Counted from the stretch's first letter, positions 9,001 through 17,307 are shown. The stretch: DNA of 64,000 nucleotides from JBKHYJ01 sp046565505 (GCA_046565505.1 JBKHYJ010000010.1:1-64000); one strand, 5' to 3'. Notes: generated from the sequence alone by a model not told the origin. A program made the numbers and translations.

Positions 9001-9210
9001 GTCGCGCAGCGCGGAGTAAGTCGCCTCGTCGCGAGCGTCTACGATCAGCTTGTGGAGTGGGCCGTCGCTTATATAGCTTTGCCGGGTGTCATCTGGCGCG
9101 GGACCTATGCGCTTGGCCTCACTGCGATTATCTTGCTGCATCATCGCGCTGGTTCCTAGTAGGAAGACGATGATGACGACCCCTGTCATGAAAATGGTCG
9201 AATGCTTCAT
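6001..9210 (-). CDS. secreted S8 family (subtilisin-like) serine protease
   Basis: Large extracellular protease of 1069 residues. A signal peptide (MKHSTIFMTGVVIIVFLLG) is followed by about 300 residues of prodomain-like sequence, then the S8 catalytic domain: Asp in VADDT (350/351), His in GTLGGHG (382), oxyanion Asn in FAAGNDGSG and Ser in SSGTSHSTP (605). A P/BACON-like beta domain with the SLSITNAGAGTLSWSAS pattern (about 810-905) and a C-terminal beta-sandwich (about 915-1069) probably bind substrate or surface. AAAGGAGA precedes the start. It is monocistronic, with a strong terminator behind it. Probably used in protein scavenging. Confidence 0.92.
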   Translation of the reverse strand: MKHSTIFMTGVVIIVFLLGTSAMMQQDNRSEAKRIGPAPDDTRQSYISDGPLHKLIVDARDEATYSALRDKGAIVDEIDYGSFKMLVVNQQQLGGRAELRALPAEVHDGMNLITLNGYTLDTTNPDATYAQLPADLRRPDIADALARGIQPRGGLYIVQFVGPIQDAWLDALKATGAQVISYIASNAYIVRADSKAGARVAALLKQNPAVQFVGDYEPAFRLSPGLHAARGKAGDVIDITVQVVDGPDAKDTIADLTALANEFVQTYQVLDYHNVELKVPSGRLAQIANYDGVFAVEERGQRRKLDEAQGQIVAGNLTGNLPTGPGYLSWLAGRGFTSSQFTSFSVNVADDTYTLQGHPDFPAGRVAFQNNPTNQSGTLGGHGFLNANIIGGFNNGTGSAVEDALGFNYGLGIAPFANVGVTAIFGATASSGTTWESTAYGQGARISSNSWGFQTATGGPVATYDTNAQAYDRLVRDAQSGTAGLQQLSIIFAAGNDGSGANTVSSPATAKNIISVGASENVRQTGSDGCGVANSGADSANDIIGFSSRGPVNALGGDGRIKPDIVAPGTHIEAGVPQSNYDGSSVCNQFFPAGQTLYGWSSGTSHSTPAVAGGAALVYQDFLNKSLAAPSPAMVKAVLMNSASYMSGVGANDTLPSNNQGMGRMDLGRAFDAEARIRVDQTQVLGATGQTFQVTGSVANTGKPFRVTLAWTDAPGPTTGAPWVNNLDLEVTINGTTFKGNVFSGANSVGGGTADGKNNAESVFLPAGTSGSFTITVKATNIAGDGVPGNADTTDQDFALLVYNASQGAPTSPAIGVSPSSMSFTATAGGASPAGQSLSITNAGAGTLSWSASVNTTWLSVSPASGTAPSTVSVSVNSSGLAAGTYNGAITVTGTGATNSPVTVPVTLTVTSGSAQQLLGNPGFESGNTIWAATAGVITNSSAQAAHGGTFKAWLDGYGTTHTDTLLQTVTIPSTATTATLTFWLHIDSAETTTTTAFDTMRVQIRNTSNTVLSTLATFSNLNKAAGYSQKSFNLISFKGQTIQIFFTATEDSTLQTSFVVDDTALNVQ

Positions 9211-9737
9211 TCTCTTAAATCTCCTTTTGCTGGCCGAACAGGCCGGTTATGCGGGGGAGCCTAAAGCGTCAAAGGTCCCGGTATGGATAATCGGAATGGC
9301 CTGGCGCGAGCCGGGCCGAGGCTGCGAAAGGGCATGACCGAAGGTTCACCAGGCGGATGTTTGAATGAGACCGACCCAAGGCGAGGTCAGATTACTCATT
9401 AAACGAAAAAGCTCAGGAGCCACCCGCGAGGCCTGACTCGATTCTCGGGACGCAGTATAAGATTACGGCCACACCCTGGATTGATTTCACTACTGGACAA
9501 TCTTTGAATACGTCGGCAAAAACGGGAGGCACTTCTCTTCCGAACGATCCCCATTCACTTCGCTTGCGTAAGGCGATTGAGAAGCACAGGCAAAATATAG
9601 CAAGCCCAGGTAAATGTCAAGACATCTCCGGAATCAGGCTTACATTAGGGGCGGGTGTTGCGGAGAGGAGTCATGCGGGGCCGAAATGGCGGCTTAAAAA
9701 TCTAAGGAGCGCCGGCGGCGCGGTCCTATGCGGCGGG
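9211..9737. other. intergenic stretch upstream of the subtilase gene
   Basis: 527 nt with no convincing gene. Its plus-strand reading frame is the complement of the small basic protein at 9738-9950 and has no family features. A TATACT-like hexamer on the minus strand near 9453-9458 is too far from the start at 9210 to assign firmly. Confidence 0.4.
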
Positions 9738-9950
9738 TCAGGCGAGGAGGTCTTCGAGTATCTTTTTCGCTATCTTCTCGCGGTCCTCACGGCGGCGCAC
9801 CTTGCGGCGGCGGTCCGTCCCCTCGTTATCAATCCACGTCACGCCTTCTATAACTATCAGCGTGTCCGCGGTGTAACGCATCGAGCGCCGCCGTTCCTGC
9901 TTCCGGCGTTCATCTACCCTGCGCCTTTCGGCTCCGTTCCATGAAGACAT
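9738..9950 (-). CDS. small basic Arg-rich protein
   Basis: A 70-residue protein of unknown function. It has an Arg-rich head (NGAERRRVDERRKQERRR), a short beta-like middle (TADTLIVIEGVTWID) and a second Arg-rich stretch ending in an amphipathic tail EKIAKKILEDLL. Repeated ERRR/DRRR patterns of this kind occur in small proteins with possible nucleic-acid or ribosome contact, which is inference only. A GAGG lies about 7 nt upstream of the ATG. No operon partner was seen. Confidence 0.55.
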   Translation of the reverse strand: MSSWNGAERRRVDERRKQERRRSMRYTADTLIVIEGVTWIDNEGTDRRRKVRRREDREKIAKKILEDLLA

Positions 9951-10158
9951 AATAACCCTCGCCGCCCGGCGCGTGACAGGGGGGCCGGGCGCTCGTATCA
10001 GTTTTAGTCCCGGGCGGGTGCGCCGCCCTATAATACTAAATACCTATTAGCTCCTAGCTTTCAGTAAACGGGCCAAACTGTTGAGCGAATTGTGAGCTAT
10101 AATCCAGTAATTCGACCGGGCGCCGGCCGTTAATAACAGACTTCCTGTACGGTTAACC

Positions 10159-10198
10159 GGGCCGGCTGCCGCGAGGGGTAGTCCCTCGCGACTGGCCC
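10159..10198. other. two-tier GC-rich hairpin
   Basis: GGGCC at 10159-10163 pairs with GGCCC at 10194-10198. Inside it CGCGAGGG at 10170-10177 pairs with CCCTCGCG at 10183-10190. It lies 28 nt past the stop of the coiled-coil gene (minus strand), so it may end that transcript, but no T run follows. Confidence 0.45.
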
Positions 10199-10225
10199 GA
10201 CCCGGCCTCGCTGATGCCTGCCACA

Positions 10226-10687
10226 TCAACGAACGCTGGCGGGGGCGAGGCGGCGGAAGTACGCGGGTCCCTGCGGGTCGTCCGCCTCGACTGAAAAACT
10301 CATCCCGCTCTTGCGCCCGACCGCCTCGAGCGCCTCTTCCACCTGCGCGCCGTCCAATGCCGCGAGCGCGACCTCTTCTTCGCTAATGAAAGCCGCCTCT
10401 CTCATGGCCGCCGCTTCATTCCTGATGGCTTCGATTTTCCCCAGCAACGCGTCACGCTCCGAGCGCATGGATTCCAGCTTGAGCAGCAGCCGATTGATTT
10501 CGGTCTGGCGCTCGCTGATCTCATGGTTGAGCGAGAATTCTTCTTCTTCGTAAGCCGCCGCCCGGCGATACAACCCGCCCGCCTCGTCTTCGAGCGCCTC
10601 GGCCATCTGATGCAGCATCCTCACCTTCAGGCGGGACGACGAAAGCCAGCCGTCACGCCCCGCCTCACAGTCATTCAAGATAGTCAT
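10226..10687 (-). CDS. coiled-coil protein of unknown function
   Basis: 153-residue hypothetical protein. Residues about 20-110 form a long, strongly heptad-like charged helix (YRRAAAYEEEEFSLNHEI, ERQTEINRLLLKLESMRSER). A short tail of about 30 residues ends in RRLAPASVR. It has no signal peptide or membrane segment. It lies 87 nt downstream of the HD-GYP/GGDEF gene on the same strand and could be co-transcribed with it. I do not recognise the family. Confidence 0.7.
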   Translation of the reverse strand: MTILNDCEAGRDGWLSSSRLKVRMLHQMAEALEDEAGGLYRRAAAYEEEEFSLNHEISERQTEINRLLLKLESMRSERDALLGKIEAIRNEAAAMREAAFISEEEVALAALDGAQVEEALEAVGRKSGMSFSVEADDPQGPAYFRRLAPASVR

Positions 10688-10774
10688 AAAGCAACCCCTT
10701 CGGTCCCTGATTCAGGATTGTAAGAACAAGCCCCGAAATTATTCCGCCCCGCCGGCGATCAGAAGGCCCGAGAC

Positions 10775-13243
10775 CTAGAACCCGGCCGACCTCGCCGGGA
10801 AAGTCGCCACGCGCGCCGCAGTGTTTGATGCGCTACGTTTCCGCGCGATCTTGTCTTCGTACATACGCTGATCGGCCACTTCCATCAGTTCATCTATAGC
10901 AGTGCCGTCCTGGCCGTAAGTCGCATGGCCTATGGAGAGGCCCACACGTGCGACGCGGCCGGGCCTCACCTCATGCACGAAGCCATCGACGGACGCCTGA
11001 AGTCGCGCCTTCAAGTCCATGACTATCTCGGGCGTGACGCGGTGGAGCACCGCCACGAACTCGTCGCCCGCGTACCGGATGACCGTGTCGCCCCCGCGCA
11101 CCTGCGTGCGCGCGATCTGCGCCACGCGGCGCAGTATCTCGTCGCCGACGTGGTGGCCGTACGTATCGTTGATCTTTTTGAACCCGTCGAGGTCCATCAT
11201 CATCAGCACGAGCTGGTAGCCGTGCCGCTCCGCGCGGCTGCGCTCCTGGTCGAAGAAGCTGTACATGTAACGCGAATTCGGCAAGCCGGTCAGGTTGTCC
11301 GTCAGCGCCGATTCCTGAGTCCGCTCGAACGTCAGCGCGTTGTGGACGGCGGTCGCCGCATGCGAGGAGATGGTTTCCAGCAGCCGCACCTCGTCGGTCG
11401 AATACCCGCGATCTTCTTCCGAGTAGAGCGCGAGCGTTCCTATCAGCGAGCCTTCGTTCATCAGCGGGAATATCGCCGTCGAGCGGTACCTCGCGGCGAG
11501 CGGGCCGAGGGGCCGCTCTAGGTCCGCCAGGGGGCTTCCGCCGATTAGCACTTGGCGGTGCTCGGCGACCCAGCCGGCCCCGCCTTCGCCCCTTACCATC
11601 TCTATGCCCTTGAGCGTCTCGGCGTTCTTGCCTATGACGTAGGCCGCGCGCAAGTTTCTACCTTCGGCCAGGTAGATGACGAGCGTCGTGAAGTTGGCGA
11701 TGTTTTCAAGCTTCGCGGCGACTATGGGCAGGACTTCCGACAGCTTCAGCGTCGAGCCCAGCGTCTGCGATATTTCATAAAGCGATAATACTTCGCGCTG
11801 GGCCGCGGCTATGTCTCTGAGCGCCTTCTCGGTGCGGGTTTTCGGCGCGAACTCGAAGCTCTGGTCGAGGAGGTGCTCGGTCATGATCGGTTCGACGCCG
11901 AGCAGCGAGACGGGCCGCGCGCTGAACACGGGCAAGTTGTCTTCGAGCGCATCGACCGACGCGAGGAAAGACGCGAGCACCGCCGGGTCAAACGTGCGGC
12001 CGGATTCGCGGCGCATCAATTCAAGGGCCTGCTCCCGCGTGTAGCGCGGCCTGTAAGGGCGGCTCGTCGTGAGCGCGTCGTAGCAATCGACGACGGTCAG
12101 TATCCGCGCGCCGAACGGGATCTCTTCGCCCTTGAGGCCGCTCGGGTAGCCCGTGCCATCATACTTCTCATGGTGGTGCTTAACTATGGGCACGACCTCG
12201 TAGGGGAACTCCACGTTGCTCAGTATGTCCGCCCCCACGACCGGGTGAATCATTATCTTTGAATACTCGGCCGAGCTCAGCTTGCCTGGCTTGCTCAGGA
12301 TGTGCTCGGGCACGGCCAGCTTGCCTATGTCGTGCAGGAGCGCCGCGGCCTTCAACCCCTCCATCTGCTCTTCGGGGTAGCCCACGGCGCGGGCCAGGCC
12401 CTCAGCCAGCACCCGCACGCGCTGTATGTGGCCGCGCGTGAGCGGGTCTTTCGCGTCGATGGCCATCGTCAGCGATTCGATAGTCGCGAGGTGGAGTTGT
12501 GTCAGCTTCTCGATGTGCTTGTTCGACGCCTCGACCCTCCCGAGGTACGTCTTGTAGGCTACGTAAGTCAGAAGCATCGCCGGCAGCGATATGACGAACG
12601 AATAAAAGCCGAAGACCGTTATGGCCTTCGACACCAGGCCTGCCGCGACCGCGCCGATGAAGAATGCCGGCGAGGTCCATAAATAATTCTCCCGCCATGT
12701 CTTTATCACGCCGCGCCGCCGGTACAGCGCCATGTAGATCGCGACTATGACTGTGTTGATGAGGTAGTTCGTTAAGGCGATGACGCCCAAGGCGAGGGCG
12801 AGCTTGTCGAGCTGGTGGCTTTCGTAGACGAGCCGGTCAAGCCGGCCGAATAGTTTGAAGGCCACGAAGGTCGCCCCGAGCACGGCCAGGTTCATCCCGG
12901 CCATATTGATCCCGACCGTGGACGCACGCTTCTGAGTCGCGCCGCGCGGCGATTTCGCGAGGCCATCGATGGACGCCAGGACGGTCGCCGCCCACGGGCC
13001 CAGCATCAGAGCGCCTATGTAGATGAAGGTGTCCGTGAGGGTGATTTTGCTGCGGACCCCGGGTATCCACACCTCCGCGCGCCAACTGAGCAACACCGTG
13101 AAGATGAGCATCAGCATCCAGTCGAGTCGGACGGGCTCAAGGTACTGGCGGTAGAGCGAGTAAAGAAGCGCGAGCGTACCTGCCGCTGAAATCACCCAGG
13201 TGAATATTCTTGTTTTGAGGTTGATACCGTGCCGCAAAAGCAC
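10775..13243 (-). CDS. membrane HD-GYP / GAF / GGDEF cyclic-di-nucleotide signalling protein
   Basis: Hybrid second-messenger enzyme of 822 residues. An N-terminal membrane region of about seven helices (MASE-like, to about 240) leads to an HD-GYP phosphodiesterase domain (HD at about 304-305 in LLHDIGKL, then HHEKYDGTGYP). A GAF-like sensor domain follows (about 485-640), then a C-terminal GGDEF cyclase domain with signature AGDEF at about 725-729. An RxxD inhibitory-site motif (RGGD) lies exactly five residues before the signature. Both the breakdown and synthesis motifs look intact, so it may be a bifunctional switch for c-di-GMP or a related dinucleotide. The gene stands alone upstream. 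Confidence 0.92.
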   Translation of the reverse strand: MLLRHGINLKTRIFTWVISAAGTLALLYSLYRQYLEPVRLDWMLMLIFTVLLSWRAEVWIPGVRSKITLTDTFIYIGALMLGPWAATVLASIDGLAKSPRGATQKRASTVGINMAGMNLAVLGATFVAFKLFGRLDRLVYESHQLDKLALALGVIALTNYLINTVIVAIYMALYRRRGVIKTWRENYLWTSPAFFIGAVAAGLVSKAITVFGFYSFVISLPAMLLTYVAYKTYLGRVEASNKHIEKLTQLHLATIESLTMAIDAKDPLTRGHIQRVRVLAEGLARAVGYPEEQMEGLKAAALLHDIGKLAVPEHILSKPGKLSSAEYSKIMIHPVVGADILSNVEFPYEVVPIVKHHHEKYDGTGYPSGLKGEEIPFGARILTVVDCYDALTTSRPYRPRYTREQALELMRRESGRTFDPAVLASFLASVDALEDNLPVFSARPVSLLGVEPIMTEHLLDQSFEFAPKTRTEKALRDIAAAQREVLSLYEISQTLGSTLKLSEVLPIVAAKLENIANFTTLVIYLAEGRNLRAAYVIGKNAETLKGIEMVRGEGGAGWVAEHRQVLIGGSPLADLERPLGPLAARYRSTAIFPLMNEGSLIGTLALYSEEDRGYSTDEVRLLETISSHAATAVHNALTFERTQESALTDNLTGLPNSRYMYSFFDQERSRAERHGYQLVLMMMDLDGFKKINDTYGHHVGDEILRRVAQIARTQVRGGDTVIRYAGDEFVAVLHRVTPEIVMDLKARLQASVDGFVHEVRPGRVARVGLSIGHATYGQDGTAIDELMEVADQRMYEDKIARKRSASNTAARVATFPARSAGF

Positions 13244-13719
13244 CTCACCTTACGGACCTGGTTTTCTATGCCCGAACGAGTTGCCCGTCGACCAGACCTG
13301 TCTCTTCACCGGCGCCGAGAACCCGTTGCGTAGAAGAGTCATAGCGGTTCGCCTCTGGCGAGTGCCGTCGCGCGCCGAGCGTGGTTTTCAACTCATCGTG
13401 CTGCCGGCCATTCACCGGCGCCGAGCGCGCCGAGTAGCAGCACATTGATGCATTATTCAATGCCCGTGCCGCGCCCCGCCACGACAAAGGATTTTTTAAC
13501 GACTGTGTATCCGTAATTTAGAGGTCAAAAGACTCGCGAGATCAGGGAGCGCGGCCCCCTAGCACAGTCAAACTGGTTGTGGTGGTTAATCAATTTCAAT
13601 CACTATGAACGAATAGGAGGGAGCCGGGAGGCGGAACCCGGAAAGATGAGCAAAGGATCAGTAACCGGAAACCGCGCATTTCGGGCCACGGGGAGCTGCG
13701 CCCCGTTCGGCGCTGGTCC
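13244..13719. other. intergenic stretch upstream of the HD-GYP/GGDEF gene
   Basis: No gene accepted. It holds two copies of a 15-nt direct repeat (13305-13319 and 13411-13425, TTCACCGGCGCCGAG on the plus strand) and a hairpin near 13688-13706. The repeats lie 60-180 nt upstream of the start at 13243 and could be regulatory. Confidence 0.4.
13688..13706 (-). terminator. short hairpin after lytic transglycosylase gene
   Basis: ACGGGG pairs with CCCCGT around a 7-nt loop, 14 nt past the stop codon on the minus strand. There is no T run, so it is a weak candidate. Confidence 0.35.
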
Positions 13720-14334
13720 TCAGTATTTTATGTCCTGGTCGCGTTTGTAGTAATCATACCGCTGTATGATCTTCTGGACGTAGTTTCGCGTGACGGGGAA
13801 TTCTATGCGGGCGATGAACTCTTCGCGAGAGAGGCTCGAACGGTCCGAGTTGGAAGCCCAACGCTCTACGTTCGCCGGCCCCGCGTTGTAAGCGGCGAGC
13901 GCAACCGCTATCGGGTCGGGCTCGTCGCCATAGCGATTGAGCAAGGTTTTCAGATACCAGCAGCCCACATTCAAGCTCACAACCGGGTCACTGAAAGCCT
14001 CCTCGAAATTCAGGTTCCGCTCCGCGGGGGGGCCGCCAGTTAAAGAGGCTATGGCCTGCGCGAGCGTGCGCGAGCGCGTGGCTTCTATTAGCTCCTGGGC
14101 CACGATGGGGGTGATCTGCATCAAGCCGACCGCCTTTTGTGAGCTTTGCGCCCGCGGGCTGAAAAAGGACTCTTCGTATATGATCGCCTTTACGAGCATC
14201 GGGTCGATGCCCTGCCTTTGCGCCGCGGCGGCGATCAGCTTGTCGTATCGGTGAGTCCAGTAATACCACGCGCCGAGTCCGGCCATAGCCGCCGCCACGG
14301 CCAGCAGCAGAAGGGTCAGTATTTTTTTGCGCAT
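13720..14334 (-). CDS. membrane-anchored lytic transglycosylase (SLT domain)
   Basis: Cleaves peptidoglycan glycan strands by the non-hydrolytic lytic transglycosylase reaction. One N-terminal membrane anchor (about 4-26) is followed by a Slt70/MltC-like catalytic domain: catalytic Glu in YEESFFSP (about 55), then KAVGLMQI and the late AAYNAGPANVERW motif. At 204 residues it is a minimal single-domain form. It acts in the periplasm, probably in wall turnover. It is 158 nt downstream of an unknown gene on the same strand. Confidence 0.92.
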   Translation of the reverse strand: MRKKILTLLLLAVAAAMAGLGAWYYWTHRYDKLIAAAAQRQGIDPMLVKAIIYEESFFSPRAQSSQKAVGLMQITPIVAQELIEATRSRTLAQAIASLTGGPPAERNLNFEEAFSDPVVSLNVGCWYLKTLLNRYGDEPDPIAVALAAYNAGPANVERWASNSDRSSLSREEFIARIEFPVTRNYVQKIIQRYDYYKRDQDIKY

Positions 14335-14492
14335 CGCATTAGAAAGATAAATGATGAGGCGCGAAGGGTGAAGGGTGAAAATAGAAACGGGGGGCCGAAT
14401 GCATGAAAGGCGGGAGGGGGGGGCTATCTTTCAGCGGCTCGCGCCTCCGCGCCTTATCGCCTTCAGCCCTTATCGCGCTCACGGTTCATCCT

Positions 14493-15353
14493 TCAGTTGC
14501 CGCGGCGAAGCCTGGTCCAGAAATCGCTCGGTTCGTACTCCTGATCTACGCCTTCGTAGCGGGCGGAAATGTCGGCCTGCTCCAGGATGTGCCCTTGCAG
14601 CCAGACGTTGGCGGTGATGGCCGCCCCTATCTTCAGCTCTCCGCGCAACGCGCGGCGGTTGATCAGGATTTCGAGGCGGATCCTCGACGCGTCAACGTAA
14701 ATCCAAATCAGGTCGTTGCCGGTCACGGCGTTTTGTATGTCTCGCCAGGCCAGGACGTGGCCGCTGATTACGTAATCATTCTCGCATGCGTCCTCGGCGA
14801 ACTGCGCTATCTGCTCGGCCGGGGTGAAGCGGTGCGCGTAACTCGGCGCCGGGCTTGAGTCCGCAGCAGCGTCTATATACGCCGAGTAGGCGAGCCCCGC
14901 GAGGGCCACGTGCAGGTGCGCTTCGCGAAATAGATTCTGATTCAACTCGGTAAGATTCTGTAGCTCGAAGACGACGCCCTGCCCGCCCTGTATGCACCCG
15001 CGGACTATGGCCTCGCCATCCTCGTCGTACTCGATCAGCTCCCACGGCAGTATGGTTCGCACGTAGCGACTGCGGAAGGCTGGCCGGCAGTCGGCGTAAT
15101 AGAGTTTCGGCCCGCACTCGTAGACGATAGACCAGACTTCCAGGCCCTCGCCCAATTTCCAGCACCGCCCATGTAAGGTCGCGTTCCCGCGCGGGGCGCG
15201 CGTGCGGTGGCCGTGCCCATCGACGAACTCGACCAGCGAGTTATAGGAATTCTCGTCGGTGATTTCAAACCCGACTGACTCAAACAGCTCCGCCATCACG
15301 GCGCCATTTGCCGATTCCGGGTCGAGCGGCTGTTCGCTTATTGATTTGCTCAT
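14493..15353 (-). CDS. conserved-looking protein of unknown function
   Basis: 286-residue soluble protein with no signal peptide or membrane helix. It has an acidic overall charge. Its mixed alpha/beta pattern includes RTILPWELIEYDEDGEAIVRGCIQGG and a C-terminal region reading like a beta-barrel with DLIWIYVDASRIRLEILINRR. I do not recognise a family. Codon usage matches its neighbours and the reading frame is open throughout, so it is a real gene. It lies 83 nt upstream of no further minus-strand partner except HtrA, which precedes it in transcription. Confidence 0.7.
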   Translation of the reverse strand: MSKSISEQPLDPESANGAVMAELFESVGFEITDENSYNSLVEFVDGHGHRTRAPRGNATLHGRCWKLGEGLEVWSIVYECGPKLYYADCRPAFRSRYVRTILPWELIEYDEDGEAIVRGCIQGGQGVVFELQNLTELNQNLFREAHLHVALAGLAYSAYIDAAADSSPAPSYAHRFTPAEQIAQFAEDACENDYVISGHVLAWRDIQNAVTGNDLIWIYVDASRIRLEILINRRALRGELKIGAAITANVWLQGHILEQADISARYEGVDQEYEPSDFWTRLRRGN

Positions 15354-15436
15354 CGCAGCGTATGGGATGGGGTAGACGGTTCAAGGTTCAGCCCTTAAGC
15401 CCGCCGGCCGAGCCCCGAGGCCTCTACCCCGCGCCC

Positions 15437-16567
15437 TCATTTCGTCCTGGTCTCTTCGGCTATCTCCACACTCAGCGTATACTCGCGCCCATCGCGCAGT
15501 ATTTGTATTGATGCCTTCGCGCCGGGGGCCTTGCTCGCGATTATGCGATTGAACTGCACGTAGGAAGTGATCGGCTGGCCGTCGACGGCCGTAATCATGT
15601 CGTCCTTCCTGATGCCGGCGCGGGCGGCCGGCGTGCCCCGCTCCGCGCGCACGACCAGCACGCCGCGCTTGTCAGCCGACAGCTTATAATACCCGCGGAT
15701 GTCGTTATCAACGTCGCGCGTTTCGAGGCCGAGGAACCCGCGCGTGACCCGCCCGCGCTCGATCAGTTGAGGCAGAATCGCTTTCAGCGTGTTGATGGGG
15801 ATCGAGAAGCTGAGCCCCTGCGTGCGCTCCAGCACGAGCGTGTTGATGCCCACGATCTTCCCCTGGGCGTTGACGAGCGGGCCGCCGGAATTCCCGGGGT
15901 TGATCGCCGCGTCCGTCTGAAGGAAATCATCGAACTGGCCGCCGAATCCCGTCCGCCCCTTCGCGCTCACTATGCCGAGCGTGACCGTGTGGTCGAGCCC
16001 CAGAGGGTTCCCTATGGCTATCACCCATTCGCCCACCCTGAGGCTGTCGCTGTCGCCGATCTCCGCGACCGGCAGCGGCGCGCCCGACGGCTTGACCTCG
16101 AGCAGCGCTATGTCAGTAGCCTCGTCATACCCTTTGATTGAAGCCGACAGTTGGCGGCCGTCGTGCAGGGTCACGGTGACGCTGTTCACAAGCTTCGTCT
16201 GCGCGCCCGCCTCGGGGCCTCTTTGAAATATGCTGCGCCGCGGCTCGGAACTGGAGACCAGGTGAAAGTTCGTCGCGATCAAGCCTTTTTGATCTACGAT
16301 GAACCCGCTGCCGAGGCTCTCGCCGTTCTCGCCGACCGACCGTATGTTGACCACAACATCGTTGACGCGCTCGGCCACCGCGGGCACGTCGATCAGAACA
16401 ACCGGGCCCTGCTGCGCGGCCGGGCGCGGCGGCTGCGCGGCGGCGCCATTTTGACCTGCGGAGGCCGCGCGGCCGTCGGTTCTCGCGGCGGCCTCGTGCG
16501 GCGTGGCCGCAAGCGCCAGAGAAAATAAAGAGAGGGTGATTGATACGGAAAACAACTTTTTAATCAT
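15437..16567 (-). CDS. HtrA-like trypsin-family serine protease with one PDZ domain
   Basis: Periplasmic or surface serine protease of 376 residues. A signal peptide starts MIKKLFSVSITLSLFSLALA. The trypsin fold carries His102 (TNFHLVS), Asp153 (EATDIALLE) and Ser228 (NPGNSGGPL). One PDZ domain follows (about 285-370). A longer upstream in-frame reading (to 16966) is rejected because it runs antisense to nothing conserved and the signal peptide begins here. The start overlaps the stop of the small antitoxin-like gene by 8 nt, suggesting translational coupling. Role: protein quality control in the envelope. A separate two-PDZ DegP lies at 39576-41039. Confidence 0.88.
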   Translation of the reverse strand: MIKKLFSVSITLSLFSLALAATPHEAAARTDGRAASAGQNGAAAQPPRPAAQQGPVVLIDVPAVAERVNDVVVNIRSVGENGESLGSGFIVDQKGLIATNFHLVSSSEPRRSIFQRGPEAGAQTKLVNSVTVTLHDGRQLSASIKGYDEATDIALLEVKPSGAPLPVAEIGDSDSLRVGEWVIAIGNPLGLDHTVTLGIVSAKGRTGFGGQFDDFLQTDAAINPGNSGGPLVNAQGKIVGINTLVLERTQGLSFSIPINTLKAILPQLIERGRVTRGFLGLETRDVDNDIRGYYKLSADKRGVLVVRAERGTPAARAGIRKDDMITAVDGQPITSYVQFNRIIASKAPGAKASIQILRDGREYTLSVEIAEETRTK

Positions 16568-16775
16568 TGCTGTGACCTGGGCGCGTACCTTCGTCATGGA
16601 AGTCCGGCGCGGGCGCCCGCGAGCGCAAGCCGCGGATGTTCCGCTCGGGCCCGTAGCGGGGCCTCTGCCCGGAGCGTGCCATCTCCGCAAAGAGGTCCAC
16701 GTCGTAATCGCATTCGCGCGACATCTCTTCGCGGATCGCGTGCAGTTCTTCCAAAAATCTCGGCTTGCGGTACAT
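16560..16775 (-). CDS. small antitoxin-like partner of a PIN protein
   Basis: 71-residue protein. Its first half (KPRFLEELHAIREEMSREC then DYDVDLFAEMARSG) matches the pattern of small helical partners that accompany PIN proteins (IREE/IRER followed by YDLDA). The tail is Arg- and Pro-rich. It follows the PIN gene by 67 nt on the same strand and its last codons overlap the HtrA start by 8 nt. There is no Shine-Dalgarno. Instead TATAAT (16781-16786, minus strand) ends 5 nt before the ATG, so the message may be leaderless. The antitoxin role is inferred from context. Confidence 0.75.
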   Translation of the reverse strand: MYRKPRFLEELHAIREEMSRECDYDVDLFAEMARSGQRPRYGPERNIRGLRSRAPAPDFHDEGTRPGHSND

Positions 16776-16780
16776 AAGAA

Positions 16781-16786
16781 ATTATA
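16781..16786 (-). promoter_or_regulatory. candidate leaderless -10 box
   Basis: TATAAT on the minus strand, 5 nt before the ATG of the 71-residue antitoxin-like gene, which has no Shine-Dalgarno. Transcription would start at or beside the start codon. No clear -35. Confidence 0.45.
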
Positions 16787-16842
16787 ACCGGCGGCCGGCG
16801 CGCTGGCAGGGAAAGGCCCCGCCGAATCCTCCTTGCCCGCCG

Positions 16843-17307
16843 CTAGAACTCCGTGTTGATCAAAAACTCGGGCGTCACGATCATCGGCACGAAGAATCCC
16901 GCGACCGTGTTGAACAGTTGAATGCGGGACTGCCTGTATACGTTCGCTATGTAACCAAAGTCCCACGTCACGAGTAAATCAGCCTTGTTAACCGAGGCTA
17001 TGGCCACATGCAGCGCGTTAGCTATGTACTTGCGGTGGAATATGCCACGCGAGACGTAGCCTTCGGCCAGTATCGCCGCCTCCTCGCCTATTTCGTACTG
17101 CGACATGTCGCGTACGAGCTTCAAGTACGCCGTCCGCTTCGGCTCATCCATCCGCTCCAGCTCGCGCACGACGAGCGGCGAGATGTACGGCGTGTAATCG
17201 GCGAGCTCGTGCTCCCACCAGCGTATAGTAAGGTCGCGGCGGAACGGCTCGCCGTTATCGAGATACGCGCCGATCACGGACGTCTCAATGTAAAGGCTCT
17301 TCTTCAT
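16843..17307 (-). CDS. PIN-domain protein (VapC-like toxin candidate)
   Basis: 154-residue PIN-fold nuclease-type protein. It begins with the characteristic strand MKKSLYIETSVIGAYLDNGEP carrying the first acidic residue, followed by YISPLVVRELERMD. The late block HVAIASVNKADLLVTWDF carries the remaining acidic residues of the metal site. PIN toxins cleave tRNA, rRNA or mRNA. It is paired with a small helical downstream partner, the toxin-first order seen in this subtype. Its own promoter was not identified. Confidence 0.85.
   Translation of the reverse strand: MKKSLYIETSVIGAYLDNGEPFRRDLTIRWWEHELADYTPYISPLVVRELERMDEPKRTAYLKLVRDMSQYEIGEEAAILAEGYVSRGIFHRKYIANALHVAIASVNKADLLVTWDFGYIANVYRQSRIQLFNTVAGFFVPMIVTPEFLINTEF

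Noticed and set aside
10047..10229. 60-codon minus-strand frame
   Set aside because: Covers the two-tier hairpin and has no recognisable protein features.
13266..13487. 73-codon minus-strand frame before the HD-GYP/GGDEF gene
   Set aside because: No ribosome site, no family pattern; the region looks regulatory.
13244..13500. Possible c-di-GMP riboswitch
   Set aside because: The conserved GEMM-type core sequences and tetraloop are not visible; only direct repeats were found.
16568..16966. Upstream extension of the HtrA reading frame
   Set aside because: It would overlap the antitoxin-like gene completely and add unconserved residues before the signal peptide.
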